From Bacteroidales bacterium (GTDB lineage: Bacteria; Bacteroidota; Bacteroidia; Bacteroidales; Marinilabiliaceae): a DNA stretch of 52,263 nt. Positions 24,801 through 33,814 of the stretch are shown in pieces (position 1 is the first letter of the stretch; every line of letters starts with the position of its first letter). The translations under genes and the position numbers were made by a program. The stretch lies in NCBI GenBank assembly GCA_024401355.1, contig JAKSLF010000019.1, forward strand, positions 1-52,263, read 5' to 3'. The notes below the pieces were generated by a model that saw only the letters and a list, made by a program, of their open reading frames with translations, did not search any database and was not told the origin of the DNA.

Positions 24801-25757
24801 ATGGAAACACTATCCATAGTTGTCCCGTGCTATAATGAAGAGGCTATGATAGCCAAACTCGTTATGCATCTTGATGGGCTTATTAGCAATCTGATAGCAG
24901 AGGGACTTGTAGGAGATGAGAGTCATATCGTGCTAGTAGATGATGGGTCGACCGATCAGACTTGGCCACTCATCTGCAGCTGTCGCAACAATTATACTCG
25001 TGTTAATGGTGTTAAGCTCTCGGGCAACGTCGGTCATCAGAATGCTTTGATGGCAGGTCTTACAGTCGCTAAGGAAACGTCAGATATCATTGTCAGTATT
25101 GATGCTGATCTACAAGACGACACTTCTGTGGTCGCTGATATGATAAGACTCAGTCGGCAAGGAAATGACGTGGTATATGGAGTAAGGAAAGATAGGTCGA
25201 CCGACAGTATGGCTAAGCGTCTGACTGCACAGATGTTTTACAAGATGATGAAGATGATGGGTGTACGGACGGTCTATAACCATGCAGACTATAGGCTCAT
25301 GACTAAAAAAGCGGTAGAGTATCTCTGTGAGTTTAACGAGCGAAATCTCTATCTTAGAGGATTAGTTCCACTTCTTGGATGTCAGTCGGCTATTGTGGAA
25401 TATAAACGTGAAGAGCGCCTTGAAGGTAAGTCGAAGTATTCGCTACACAAGATGCTTAATTTGGCAATGAATGGTGTGACTTCATTCTCTGATGTACCTG
25501 TGCATGTTGTTTTGTGGCTTGGTGTTGCATTTCTGATTGTTGCTTTTGTGATATTTGTCTACGTTATGGTGTCCTATTTTAAGCATAGTGTGGTGCCTGG
25601 TTGGAGCTCATTGATGCTTTCTTTGTGGTTTTGTTCGGGTTGTGTGCTCACTTCGCTGGGTGTCATAGGTGAGTATATAGGCAAGATATATGTTGAAGTG
25701 AAAGGCCGTCCACGATATAGGATAGAGAAGAAAAATGGAGACAAGGTTGGTGATTAA
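24801..25757 (+). CDS. GT2 polyprenyl-phosphate glycosyltransferase (DPM1/GtrB type)
   Basis: The 318-residue protein has a GT-A catalytic domain (about residues 4-230) opening LSIVVPCYNEEAMI, with the nucleotide-binding LVDDGSTDQTW and the metal-binding IDADLQDD, followed by the Arg-rich region VYGVRKDRSTD. Two C-terminal membrane helices (about 235-258 and 270-293) precede a cytoplasmic tail ending VEVKGRPRYRIEKK, the usual ending of the GtrB/ArnC group. Such enzymes move a sugar from a nucleotide sugar onto undecaprenyl phosphate on the cytoplasmic face, for later use by GT-C enzymes outside. The GT-C-like gene 20 bp upstream is the natural partner. Which sugar is transferred cannot be read. 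Confidence 0.88.
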   Translation: METLSIVVPCYNEEAMIAKLVMHLDGLISNLIAEGLVGDESHIVLVDDGSTDQTWPLICSCRNNYTRVNGVKLSGNVGHQNALMAGLTVAKETSDIIVSIDADLQDDTSVVADMIRLSRQGNDVVYGVRKDRSTDSMAKRLTAQMFYKMMKMMGVRTVYNHADYRLMTKKAVEYLCEFNERNLYLRGLVPLLGCQSAIVEYKREERLEGKSKYSLHKMLNLAMNGVTSFSDVPVHVVLWLGVAFLIVAFVIFVYVMVSYFKHSVVPGWSSLMLSLWFCSGCVLTSLGVIGEYIGKIYVEVKGRPRYRIEKKNGDKVGD

Positions 25758-25838
25758 TGAAGCCTCGTAAATATGAACCCCGGTTCACTTATTGAAATCG
25801 GGCGTTTGTCGAGAAAATATGTCTATTCCTCGATTTTA

Positions 25839-25870
25839 TTTGGAGAGCAATGTTATATGTCCTAATTTTG
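25839..25870 (+). promoter_or_regulatory. Promoter of the outer-membrane receptor gene
   Basis: TTTG (25839-25842), 20 bp spacer, TAATTTTG (25863-25870) fit the full Bacteroidetes promoter consensus. Transcription should start near 25877, leaving a leader of about 12 nt. Confidence 0.7.
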
Positions 25871-25888
25871 TGATGTATAAAAGCGATT

Positions 25889-28774
25889 ATGAAACATTTA
25901 TTATTATACCTATTTGTCATTCTATCTGCAGTGCAGATGATGGCGCAGACTTATACCGTCAGCGGTACGGTTATCGATAGCAAGACATCGCAGCCGATGC
26001 CTGGTGCGATGGCGACAGCTACTCAAGAGGGCCAGGCTCCAAAGGGTACAACAACTGATGAGAACGGTAAGTTCTCTTTCAGCGTCAAGGCCGGCTCCTA
26101 TGCTGTCAAGGTCTCTTTCCTCGGCTATCTCCCTTATGAGAAGACTTTCGAAATCAACAAAGACCTTAAGCTCGGTACTATTAAACTCTCTATCGAGGAT
26201 AAGGAACTCGATGAGGTTAAGGCTGTCGGCATCCTTCAGCGACAGGAGCAGAGAGGTGATACTACTGTCTTCAATGCTGCCGCTTTCAAGGTTAATCCTG
26301 ATGCCACTACTGAGGACCTCCTCAAGAAGATGCCTGGTATGCAGGTCAGCGGAGGCTCTGTTAAGTCTGGTGGCGAGACAGTCAAGAAGGTCCTCGTCGA
26401 CGGTAAGGAATATTTCGGCGATGATCCAATGGCTGCTCTTCGCAATATACAGGCCGATATGGTAAGCAAGATTGAGGTCTACGACCGACAGAGCGACCAG
26501 AGCGAATTCACCGGTTTCTCTGATGGTAACGAAGAGCGTACTATCAATATTATGACTAAGATGGGTATCACTAGCGGCTATTTCGGACGTCTCTACGGAG
26601 GCTACGGTACCGACGACCGCTACGAACTCGGTGGTAATATCAACTACTTCCGTGGCGACCATCGCTTCAGTGTCATCGGTATGCTCAATAATGTCAACCA
26701 GCAGAATTTCTCTTTCGACGATGTTACTGGCGCTATGGCCAATGGTGGTGGCGGACGTGGCATGTTCAATATGGGACAGAGCGGTAAGAACAAGACAGGT
26801 TCTATCGGCCTCAACTATACTCTCGAGAAAGAGAAGAAGATAAAGATTGAGACTAGCTATTTCTACAATTATAATAAGAATTCTAACGAGACTAAGAACC
26901 GTCAGGACTATTTCATCGATGAGAAGAAGGAGAACGATTCTCTCCGTGTCTATAATAGTGAGTCCGATTCCGAGGGTAAAAACTACAACCACCGAGTTAA
27001 CCTTAGATTGACATGGACGATTAACGACCGCAATAGTATCATCTTCTCACCACGAATCAGCTGGCAGGATAATGAGCAGAACCGTGCTACTCTCGGTCAG
27101 GATAATTACAACGACAATCTCTATCTTGTCTCATATCAGGGCAGCAACGGCTCTACTACCGGTCTCAACGGTGGCGGTAACCTCATGTGGCGCCACAAGA
27201 TGAATAAGGATAGAAGAACTATCTCTATCAATTTCGGATCTAATGTCTCTACTAACAATAACGACAGCAAGTCATATAATATAGATGACTATGCCTACAG
27301 CGATGAAAAGAGCCGCCGCACTTCTCAGAATACTGAAAACGAAAGCAGCAATGTTCGTGTTAATGCTTCCGCTAATTACACTGAGCCTATCGGCGATATC
27401 ATGGCTCTTCAGATCAACTACAGCCCTTCATATACTCGCAGCAAGGGTGATAAGGTTGTAGGTGCCGACACTATGTCCATCACTACTCTTACTGACAAAT
27501 GGTGGCTTAGCCCTATCAATGAAGGCTCTGTTAAACACGACTATGAGTTCTCTTCTGTCCTGAGTAATAAGAAAACGACTGAATACTGGCAGCACAGAGC
27601 TGGTTTGGGTCTGAATATCTTTAAGGGCAAGGAGTTCAATGCTACTGTCGGACTCGATTTCCAGCAGTCTCGTCTCACCGGCAGCCAGGAGTATCCTATA
27701 CAGTTCGAAACTGACAAGTCATACTCTAGTCTTATGCCATCGGCTATGATCCGCTTTCAGAAGGGACGTGCAATGAATATGCGACTCAACTACCGTACAA
27801 GCACTAACGCTCCGTCTATCTCCAACCTCCAGAAGGTTGTCGACGTCAGCAACAGCCGTACTTATCGTGGCGGTAACGAGAACCTCAACCAGTCTTACAC
27901 TCACAACATCATGATGTTCCTCGCCAAGAACAATGTTGAGACGTCTAGAGCTATCTTCATGATGATGAACTTCAGTTCTACTCGCGACTATATCGCTCAG
28001 TCCTCTCTCATCTCGTCTAACGATACGGTGATTGATATGGGTATCCTCCTCCCTCGATTCGTCGAATATACCAAGCCTGTCAATATGAATGGCTACTGGT
28101 CGGGTCGAGTCAACCTTACTCTTTCGTCTCCTGTGACTTGGCTCGGTTCTAATGTCAATCTTAATCTTGGTACAAGTCTCTCTAGTGTCCCTTCACTCTA
28201 CAATGGAAAGAAGATTAAGAGCGATACATACAATTTCAATGGTGGACTTACTATTGGTAGCTCTTTCAGCGAAAATGTCGACTTCACGGTCTCTTACGAC
28301 GGCGGCTACAATGTCGTGAAGAGTACAAGCACTACTGCTAGCAACTACAACTACTACAATCATAGCATAGGTTGCGATCTTACATGCTACATCGCCAACC
28401 GTTTCACGTTCAGCAATCATATCGCTCATCAGTATACTACTGGTATGGGTAAGGACTATGATAAGAACTATCTCGATTGGAATGCTTCCGTTGGCTGCAA
28501 GTTCTTCCAGGATCGTCGCGCCGAACTTAAGTTGAGGGTCAACGATATCCTTGATAATTCACAGAGCGTAAGCCGACAGATTCAAACTTCTTACGTGCAG
28601 ACTACAGAAACTGACGTACTCCGTCGCTACGCGATGCTTACGTTCACATATAAGATTAAGCCAAAGAGCCAGCAGCAACAGATGGAGAAGAGCGGCTTCG
28701 GTGGCTTCGGCGGTGGCCGACCTCCTATGGGACCTCCTCCTCCTGACGCCGGTCGTGGCGGACGAATGTTTTAG
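25889..28774 (+). CDS. TonB-receptor-like outer-membrane protein (carboxypeptidase-regulatory plus OMP_b-brl_3 barrel)
   Basis: The 961-residue protein has a signal peptide (to about residue 20, MMAQ), a carboxypeptidase-regulatory-like beta-sandwich (about 22-105: YTVSGTVIDSKTSQPMPGA, FSVKAGSYAVKVSFLGY), a plug-like segment (LLKKMPGMQVSGGSVKSGGE, KKVLVDGKEYFGDDP), and a long barrel. It ends in a glycine- and proline-rich tail (GFGGFGGGRPPMGPPPP...GRGGRMF), a form shared by a Bacteroidetes subfamily. Unlike SusC homologues it lacks an accompanying SusD gene and I see no TonB box. The codons are strongly biased to C-ending forms compared with the neighbouring glycosyltransferase genes, which suggests high expression. 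Substrate unknown. Confidence 0.85.
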   Translation: MKHLLLYLFVILSAVQMMAQTYTVSGTVIDSKTSQPMPGAMATATQEGQAPKGTTTDENGKFSFSVKAGSYAVKVSFLGYLPYEKTFEINKDLKLGTIKLSIEDKELDEVKAVGILQRQEQRGDTTVFNAAAFKVNPDATTEDLLKKMPGMQVSGGSVKSGGETVKKVLVDGKEYFGDDPMAALRNIQADMVSKIEVYDRQSDQSEFTGFSDGNEERTINIMTKMGITSGYFGRLYGGYGTDDRYELGGNINYFRGDHRFSVIGMLNNVNQQNFSFDDVTGAMANGGGGRGMFNMGQSGKNKTGSIGLNYTLEKEKKIKIETSYFYNYNKNSNETKNRQDYFIDEKKENDSLRVYNSESDSEGKNYNHRVNLRLTWTINDRNSIIFSPRISWQDNEQNRATLGQDNYNDNLYLVSYQGSNGSTTGLNGGGNLMWRHKMNKDRRTISINFGSNVSTNNNDSKSYNIDDYAYSDEKSRRTSQNTENESSNVRVNASANYTEPIGDIMALQINYSPSYTRSKGDKVVGADTMSITTLTDKWWLSPINEGSVKHDYEFSSVLSNKKTTEYWQHRAGLGLNIFKGKEFNATVGLDFQQSRLTGSQEYPIQFETDKSYSSLMPSAMIRFQKGRAMNMRLNYRTSTNAPSISNLQKVVDVSNSRTYRGGNENLNQSYTHNIMMFLAKNNVETSRAIFMMMNFSSTRDYIAQSSLISSNDTVIDMGILLPRFVEYTKPVNMNGYWSGRVNLTLSSPVTWLGSNVNLNLGTSLSSVPSLYNGKKIKSDTYNFNGGLTIGSSFSENVDFTVSYDGGYNVVKSTSTTASNYNYYNHSIGCDLTCYIANRFTFSNHIAHQYTTGMGKDYDKNYLDWNASVGCKFFQDRRAELKLRVNDILDNSQSVSRQIQTSYVQTTETDVLRRYAMLTFTYKIKPKSQQQQMEKSGFGGFGGGRPPMGPPPPDAGRGGRMF

Positions 28775-28788
28775 AGTTTTGTTTGAGG

Positions 28789-28822
28789 ACGGCTCGTTGG
28801 CAGTTGCTTGCCAACGGGCTGT
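28789..28822 (+). terminator. Hairpin after the outer-membrane receptor gene
   Basis: Sequences 28789-28802 and 28809-28822 form a 14-bp stem with two G-T pairs and a 6-nt loop; the core is CGTTGGCA/TGCCAACG. It starts 14 nt after the stop codon. The T tract after it is short (CATTTTAT), so it is a plausible, not ideal, terminator. Confidence 0.6.
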
Positions 28823-28887
28823 CACCATTTTATGGAGTTGACTAAACTTTCATTTGAAACTAAATGCCTCTTTTGATACAAATTTGT

Positions 28888-28895
28888 TATCTTTG
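28888..28895 (+). promoter_or_regulatory. -7 box of the RNA methyltransferase gene
   Basis: TATCTTTG is a full TAnnTTTG match, 62 bp before the start codon. A TTTG lies 12 bp upstream at 28872-28875. Confidence 0.5.
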
Positions 28896-28957
28896 GATTC
28901 TCATACAATATGTGTCGCTGTTGATTCGTATTGATGAATAAGGAATGACATTATATA

Positions 28958-29503
28958 ATGGAAAATAATAGGAAATTACAAATTGACGAAATGGGACGCA
29001 AGACTGTTCTGGAGTTCAAGCAGTCTGAGAAAACCCCTATTGTTGTCGTCTTGGATAACATCAGAAGCCTCAATAATGTCGGCTCGGTGTTCCGTACTTG
29101 CGATGCTATGCTGATCGATAAACTGGTGCTTTGTGGCATTACTGCCTGTCCACCATCGCAAGAGATTCACAAGACCGCTCTCGGCGCCGAAGATTCTGTC
29201 GATTGGATATACTACGACGATACTCTCAAGGCTCTTGCCGAACTAAGGCAGCAAGGCTATGTTATTTGCAGTATCGAACAGGCTCACGGCAGTGTTATGC
29301 TTCAAGAGTTCCATTTCGATAAGGATAAAAAGTATGCTATCGTCATGGGCAATGAGGTCAAGGGCGTACAACAGGAGGTCGTCGACGCTAGCGATCTCTG
29401 CATCGAAATTCCTCAGTATGGCACCAAGCATTCTTTTAATGTCTCAGTCACTACCGGCATCGTCCTGTGGGAGATGTTTCGTCAGTGGAAGTTTGGAGAA
29501 TAA
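28958..29503 (+). CDS. TrmH/SpoU-family RNA 2'-O-methyltransferase
   Basis: The 181-residue protein has the three SPOUT signature segments: VVVLDNIRSLNNVGSVFRTCDAM (about residues 27-50, with the conserved Asn and Arg), VMGNEVKGVQQEV (about 129-141) and IEIPQYGTKHSFNVSVTTGIVLWEM (about 150-174), which builds the trefoil knot that binds S-adenosylmethionine. There is no N-terminal RNA-binding extension, so it is the short form, like TrmL or the TrmH core. It would methylate a ribose in tRNA or rRNA; the exact nucleotide cannot be inferred. The gene sits in front of cysS, whose promoter overlaps its last codons. Confidence 0.9.
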   Translation: MENNRKLQIDEMGRKTVLEFKQSEKTPIVVVLDNIRSLNNVGSVFRTCDAMLIDKLVLCGITACPPSQEIHKTALGAEDSVDWIYYDDTLKALAELRQQGYVICSIEQAHGSVMLQEFHFDKDKKYAIVMGNEVKGVQQEVVDASDLCIEIPQYGTKHSFNVSVTTGIVLWEMFRQWKFGE

Positions 29504-29523
29504 AAAGAAAACTTTTACTTTTG
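29492..29523 (+). promoter_or_regulatory. Promoter of cysS
   Basis: TTTG (29492-29495), 20 bp spacer, TACTTTTG (29516-29523) is a full-consensus Bacteroidetes promoter. The -33 element lies within the last codons of the upstream methyltransferase gene. The start codon follows 34 bp after the -7 box. Confidence 0.7.
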
Positions 29524-29557
29524 TGCACTTTTAACAACAGAGAAATAATTCATCACT

Positions 29558-31042
29558 ATGGCAGGACAATTATACATCTATAATACGCTCGCACGTATCA
29601 AGCAGCCGTTTAAGCCTATTACTGAAGGTCGAGCTGGCATGTATGTATGCGGACCAACTGTTTATGGCGACGCACATCTCGGACACGCTCGCCCAGCTAT
29701 CACTTTCGATATCCTCTACCGTACTCTGATGCACCTCGGATTCAAGGTACGCTATGTCAGAAATATTACCGATGTCGGACACCTCGAACATGATGCCGAT
29801 GAAGGTGAGGATAAGATCGCTAAAAAGGCTCGCCTCGAACAACTTGAGCCTATGGAAGTGGTACAGAACTATACTCTCCGCTACCACGATGCGATGAAGA
29901 AGCTCAATGTCCTCCCTCCTACAATCGAACCTCGCGCTTCTGGACATATTATCGAGCAGATCGAGTTCGTTAAGCGTATTCTCGATAATGGGTTTGCATA
30001 CGAAAGCAACGGCTCTGTCTATTTCGATATCGAGGCGTTCAGCAAGAAGTTCCGTTACGGAAAGCTCTCAGGACGCTCTGTCGACGAAATGCTTTCTACT
30101 ACACGCGACCTCGACGGACAAGACGAAAAACGCCACACTTGCGATTTCGCGCTCTGGAAGAAGGCTCAGCCTGAACATATCATGCGATGGCCATCTCCTT
30201 GGTCAGATGGTTTCCCTGGATGGCATATCGAATGCTCTGCTATGGGCTGCAAATACCTCGGCGAAGAGTTCGATATCCACGGTGGTGGTATGGACCTCGT
30301 ATTCCCTCATCACGAAAGTGAAATAGCACAGTCAGCTGCCGCTCTCGGTCACGATTCGGTACACTACTGGATGCACAATAATATGATTACCATCAACGGA
30401 CAGAAGATGGGTAAGTCTCTCGGCAATTTCATAACTCTCGACGAGTTCTTTAATGGCTCACATAAGGATAAGGATGGCGTTGAAATGCTCGATCAGGCTT
30501 ATAGCCCTATGACTATCCGTTTCTTCATACTTCAGGCTCATTATCGCTCTACTGTCGATTTCTCCAATGAGGCTCTCAAGGCGTCTGAAAAGGGACTCCA
30601 GAAGATTACAGAGACATATAGCCGACTTATGAAGCTTAAGGCTTCTGACAAGACTACTGTTGATGTTGCAGGTCTTCGCGATCGTTGCGAGGAGGCACTC
30701 CTCGATGACCTTAATACTCCTATCGTCATTTCTCACCTCTTTGATGCTTCAAAGGCTATCAATACTGTTGCCGATGGCAAGGGCGAGATTAGCGTCGCCG
30801 ACCTCGAGGAACTTAAGTCTGTTTTCAAGCTTTATGTCGAGGATATCCTTGGACTCGTAATTGACGATGCCGCAGGCGACAATAATGACGCCTACAAGAA
30901 GGCTGTCGACTTGCTTCTCTCTATCCGTCAGCAGGCTAAGGCTAACAAGGACTGGGCTACAAGCGACAAGATCCGCAATGAAATGGCTGCCATGGGATTT
31001 AACGTAAAGGATACTAAAGACGGCTTCGAATGGTCGCTCTGA
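29558..31042 (+). CDS. cysS: Cysteinyl-tRNA synthetase
   Basis: The 494-residue protein matches the class-I synthetase over its full length. The N-terminal region has [18 protein letters not shown], which includes the zinc-binding cysteine and the HIGH-type motif HLGH; the zinc site continues with [10 protein letters not shown] and the histidines of [18 protein letters not shown]. The KMSKS-type loop is KMGKSLGN. The C-terminal anticodon-binding part ends [10 protein letters not shown]. The enzyme charges tRNA-Cys with cysteine in the cytoplasm and is essential. It has its own promoter and is followed after 36 bp by the AMP nucleosidase gene, probably in one transcript. Confidence 0.97.
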   Translation: MAGQLYIYNTLARIKQPFKPITEGRAGMYVCGPTVYGDAHLGHARPAITFDILYRTLMHLGFKVRYVRNITDVGHLEHDADEGEDKIAKKARLEQLEPMEVVQNYTLRYHDAMKKLNVLPPTIEPRASGHIIEQIEFVKRILDNGFAYESNGSVYFDIEAFSKKFRYGKLSGRSVDEMLSTTRDLDGQDEKRHTCDFALWKKAQPEHIMRWPSPWSDGFPGWHIECSAMGCKYLGEEFDIHGGGMDLVFPHHESEIAQSAAALGHDSVHYWMHNNMITINGQKMGKSLGNFITLDEFFNGSHKDKDGVEMLDQAYSPMTIRFFILQAHYRSTVDFSNEALKASEKGLQKITETYSRLMKLKASDKTTVDVAGLRDRCEEALLDDLNTPIVISHLFDASKAINTVADGKGEISVADLEELKSVFKLYVEDILGLVIDDAAGDNNDAYKKAVDLLLSIRQQAKANKDWATSDKIRNEMAAMGFNVKDTKDGFEWSL

Positions 31043-31078
31043 TGATTCATTTTATAAACTGATATAACACCGTAGTTC

Positions 31079-31843
31079 ATGAGAACAAAAGAAGAAATCG
31101 TAGCCAACTGGCTGCCTCGCTATACGGGACGACCTGTCGAGGGTTTCCCTAAGTATGTTTTGCTTACCAATTTCATGAACTATGTCGAGATGTTCGCCGA
31201 AAAATATGGCGTGCCTGTCATTAAGAGCAATATGCCTAATGCCGCTACTGACGATGTCATTATCATCAATTTCGGCATGGGCAGCCCTAATGCGGCCACA
31301 GTCATGGATCTCCTCACTGCCGCTCAGCCTAAGGCTGTCCTTTTCCTTGGTAAGTGTGGCGGACTCAAGCCTAAAAACGAAATAGGCGATTTCATCCTTC
31401 CTCTTGCTGGTGTGCGTGGCGAGGGTACGTCAAACGACTATTTTCCTCCCGAGGTGCCTGCTCTCCCGGCCTTCTCTCTCCAGAGAGCAGTGTCGTCGGC
31501 TGTCAGGGATTTCGGCTTCGACTACTGGACCGGTGCTGTATATACAACCAACCGACGTGTATGGGAATACGATGATAATTTTAAGCGCTACCTCGAAGAA
31601 ATTAGGGTGATGGCTATCGATATGGAAACTGCAACACTCTTTACTGTCGGATTCCATAACGAACTGCCTACAGGCGCTCTCCTGCTTGTCAGCGACCAGC
31701 CTATGATTCCCGAAGGTGTCAAGACTGCCGAAAGCGACAAGAAGGTTACGGCCAATTTCGCTAAGACTCATCTAGAAATTGGTATCGCAGCTCTCCGCGA
31801 AATAGCTTTAAAGGGCAATTCTGTCAAGCACCTGAAATTCTGA
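31079..31843 (+). CDS. amn: AMP nucleosidase
   Basis: The 254-residue protein matches the Bacteroidetes AMP nucleosidase group, a member of the PNP/UDP phosphorylase fold. It starts MRTKEEIVANWLPRYTG, has the phosphate-loop-like IINFGMGSPNAATVMDLL, the segment PKAVLFLGKCGGLKP, and the purine-site motif VMAIDMETATLFTVGF with the conserved Glu, followed by LLLVSDQPM. It splits AMP into adenine and ribose 5-phosphate in the cytoplasm and so limits the adenylate pool. It lacks the N-terminal regulatory domain of the longer enterobacterial Amn, which is normal for this group. holA starts only 6 bp downstream, so the two are co-transcribed. Confidence 0.9.
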   Translation: MRTKEEIVANWLPRYTGRPVEGFPKYVLLTNFMNYVEMFAEKYGVPVIKSNMPNAATDDVIIINFGMGSPNAATVMDLLTAAQPKAVLFLGKCGGLKPKNEIGDFILPLAGVRGEGTSNDYFPPEVPALPAFSLQRAVSSAVRDFGFDYWTGAVYTTNRRVWEYDDNFKRYLEEIRVMAIDMETATLFTVGFHNELPTGALLLVSDQPMIPEGVKTAESDKKVTANFAKTHLEIGIAALREIALKGNSVKHLKF

Positions 31844-31849
31844 TTCGCC

Positions 31850-32920
31850 ATGGCTAAGACTACCGATAAGGATAAATGGAAGACTATCCTCAAGGAGATG
31901 AAGGAGGGGCATTTCTGTCCTGTCTATCTCTTTCATGGTGTTGAACCATATTTTATCGATGTCTTGTCCAATTATATCGAAAAGAATGCTATAGCTGAGT
32001 CGCAGCGCGATTTCAACCAGACTGTCTATTATGGCAAGGATGCTAAGGTTCGTGATATTATTCTCGAGGCCAACCAGTATCCGATGATGTCCGACCGACG
32101 TCTTGTGATGATTAAGGAGGCGCAGGAACTTAATAAGGCTTCCAATCAGGGCGGCGATAAGGACCATTTCGCTGATTTTGCCACTTATGCCGAACACCAC
32201 ATGGATACTACCATTTTGGTGATATGCTATAAGTATGATGCTATAAAGAAAACTGCCAAACTCTATAAGGCTATCGAAAAACTCGAGTCAGAGGGTAAGG
32301 CTCGCATCATGGAATCGCCTGCCGTCTATGAGAATGCTGTTGTTCAGTGGGTTCAGGATTTTGCCACCGAGCGCCACTTGTCTATGGCTCCCGACGCTGT
32401 CTCTATGATGGCTGAGCTTGTCGGAACTAATCTTGCTAATCTCTCTTCTGAGATGGACAAACTCAAGCAGGTGGCCGATAATGCCAATGTCTCTACGGTT
32501 TCGCTCGATATTGTGGTGAAGAATATTGGCTCAAGTAATGCCTATGACAACTATATGTTGCGTAATGCTATATTAGCCAGGAATGTGGCTAAGGTTAACC
32601 GTATTGTCAAGACTTTCAGTAAAAATGACAAGGAGAATCCTATTCAGGTCATTATAAAGGTGCTCTTCGATGCTTTCCAAAAGGTCTTTGCCTATCACTA
32701 TCTGCCAGATAAACGTAGCATGGTTGCCGCTCCTGCCCTTGGCATGTCTCCATGGATGCTTCAACCAATCGAGATGGGCGCTTCCAACTATAATGCACGC
32801 AAATGCCTTGCTGTCATCGATTTGCTTAGGGAGTACGATATGAAGTCAAAGGGTTTTAACTATCCTTCCGTCGCACCATCCGAACTGCTCAAGGAGGTGG
32901 TTTTCCGAATTATGAATTGA
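31850..32920 (+). CDS. holA: DNA polymerase III delta subunit (clamp-loader wrench)
   Basis: The 356-residue protein has the delta-subunit layout: an N-terminal ATPase-like domain without Walker motifs (CPVYLFHGVEPYFIDVLSNYIEKNA, then REVILEANQYPMMSDRRLVMIKEAQEL-like sequence), a lid region (VVQWVQDFATERHLSMAPDAVSMMAELVGTNLANLSSEMDKL), and a C-terminal collar domain (DNYMLRNAILARNVAKVNRIVKTF). Delta opens the beta sliding clamp during loading onto DNA. The motif EANQYPMMSDRR corresponds to the stretch that contacts beta in family members. It is encoded directly behind the AMP nucleosidase gene. Confidence 0.93.
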   Translation: MAKTTDKDKWKTILKEMKEGHFCPVYLFHGVEPYFIDVLSNYIEKNAIAESQRDFNQTVYYGKDAKVRDIILEANQYPMMSDRRLVMIKEAQELNKASNQGGDKDHFADFATYAEHHMDTTILVICYKYDAIKKTAKLYKAIEKLESEGKARIMESPAVYENAVVQWVQDFATERHLSMAPDAVSMMAELVGTNLANLSSEMDKLKQVADNANVSTVSLDIVVKNIGSSNAYDNYMLRNAILARNVAKVNRIVKTFSKNDKENPIQVIIKVLFDAFQKVFAYHYLPDKRSMVAAPALGMSPWMLQPIEMGASNYNARKCLAVIDLLREYDMKSKGFNYPSVAPSELLKEVVFRIMN

Positions 32921-33002
32921 CGGCTTTGTTGCCCATTGGGAGAAAATGGCCGCCACTTTTAAATAATTTACCACCGACTAACGTTTATATGATAAAAAAA
33001 CG

Positions 33003-33010
33003 TATCTTTG
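33003..33010 (+). promoter_or_regulatory. -7 box of the OmpH/Skp-like gene
   Basis: TATCTTTG is a full TAnnTTTG match, 95 bp before the start codon, predicting an unusually long leader of about 89 nt that contains two direct repeats. No TTTG at -33. Confidence 0.55.
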
Positions 33011-33014
33011 TGCC

Positions 33015-33057
33015 GCGTTTCGCTACGTGGGGTGATAACATGCGTTTCAAAACGTGG
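33015..33057 (+). repeat. Direct repeat in the leader of the OmpH-like gene
   Basis: GCGTTTCGCTACGTGG (33015-33030) and GCGTTTCAAAACGTGG (33042-33057) match at 13 of 16 positions with a period of 27 bp. They lie at and just after the expected transcription start, so they may be a protein-binding site or an RNA element. Confidence 0.6.
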
Positions 33058-33105
33058 CATGACTATGAGGTCTTGTCGAATTTAATGATTATCTAAAGAT
33101 TATAT

Positions 33106-33687
33106 ATGAAGAAGACATTAATCGCTTTCGCATCTGCGATTGTAATGATGGCAGCTTCTGCTTGCCAGAATCAGAAGAATGAAACTGTTGCTTGCGCTTC
33201 AGAAGGTGAATGTGCTGGATTGGGTATCGCCTATGTTAACACCGATTCACTCCTTTTCCATTACGATTATGCAGTTAAGTTGAGCGACGAGCTCGCTAGC
33301 AAGAGCGAGGCTTCACGCGCTGATTTCAACCAGAAGGCTCGCGTGTTCCAGCAGGATGCTGCTGAATTCCAGAGAAAGGTTCAGAACAACGGTTTCATCA
33401 GCCAGGACCGTTACGAGAAGGAAGGTTTGCGTCTCCAGAAGGCTCAGCAGGATTTGCAGGAGCTTGAGGCTCGTCTCAGCAACGATCTCGCTAAGGAACA
33501 GGCTAGAATGAGCCAGGAACTCAACGATACCTTGACTAAGGTGCTCAACGAATTCGCTGACGGACGTTATAAGATTATCCTCAACACTAATATGCTCAAC
33601 AATGCTGTTCTCTATAGTGCACCAGGCGTTGACGTTACTGATCAGGTTGTCGATATTCTCAACAAGCGTTTCGCTGCTAAGAAGTAA
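33106..33687 (+). CDS. OmpH/Skp-like periplasmic chaperone, lipoprotein form
   Basis: The 193-residue protein has a signal sequence ending in the lipobox-like ASACQN (Cys20), so it is probably a lipoprotein. The mature part starts with a beta segment (GLGIAYVNTDSLLFHYDYAVKL), followed by long Gln/Glu/Arg-rich helices (about 75-150) and a final beta segment near ILNTNMLNNAVLYSAPGVDVTDQVVDILNKRF. This is the jellyfish-tentacle layout of Skp/OmpH, a trimeric chaperone that carries unfolded outer-membrane proteins across the periplasm. The Cys-rich stretch ETVACASEGECAG just after the lipobox is unusual. It is monocistronic between its own promoter and terminator. Confidence 0.87.
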   Translation: MKKTLIAFASAIVMMAASACQNQKNETVACASEGECAGLGIAYVNTDSLLFHYDYAVKLSDELASKSEASRADFNQKARVFQQDAAEFQRKVQNNGFISQDRYEKEGLRLQKAQQDLQELEARLSNDLAKEQARMSQELNDTLTKVLNEFADGRYKIILNTNMLNNAVLYSAPGVDVTDQVVDILNKRFAAKK

Positions 33688-33710
33688 ATTTTTGTACTAA
33701 TTATATTCCG

Positions 33711-33745
33711 AGTGACTACACGTTTTTGTGTGGTCACTTTTTTTT
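33711..33745 (+). terminator. Intrinsic terminator after the OmpH-like gene
   Basis: An 11-bp stem with one T-G pair (AGTGACTACAC at 33711-33721, GTGTGGTCACT at 33728-33738), a 6-nt loop GTTTTT and a following run of seven or more T residues. Confidence 0.93.
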
Positions 33746-33778
33746 GTCTGTGTGCTTCCATTTGTAAAAAACATTTAT

Positions 33779-33786
33779 TAACTTTG
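33779..33786 (+). promoter_or_regulatory. -7 box of the rnr-mutS operon
   Basis: TAACTTTG is a full TAnnTTTG match, 28 bp before the rnr start codon. A TTTG lies 14 bp upstream at 33761-33764. Confidence 0.5.
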
Positions 33787-33814
33787 GATACTAACATCGA
33801 CTAAATATACGACT

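Noticed and set aside
25922-26992. Long minus-strand open frame (about 356 codons) opposite the outer-membrane receptor gene
   Set aside because: It is a by-product of the C-ending codon bias of the receptor gene. The predicted product is a repetitive Ile/Leu/Thr/Glu-rich sequence without domains, and there is no promoter or start context.
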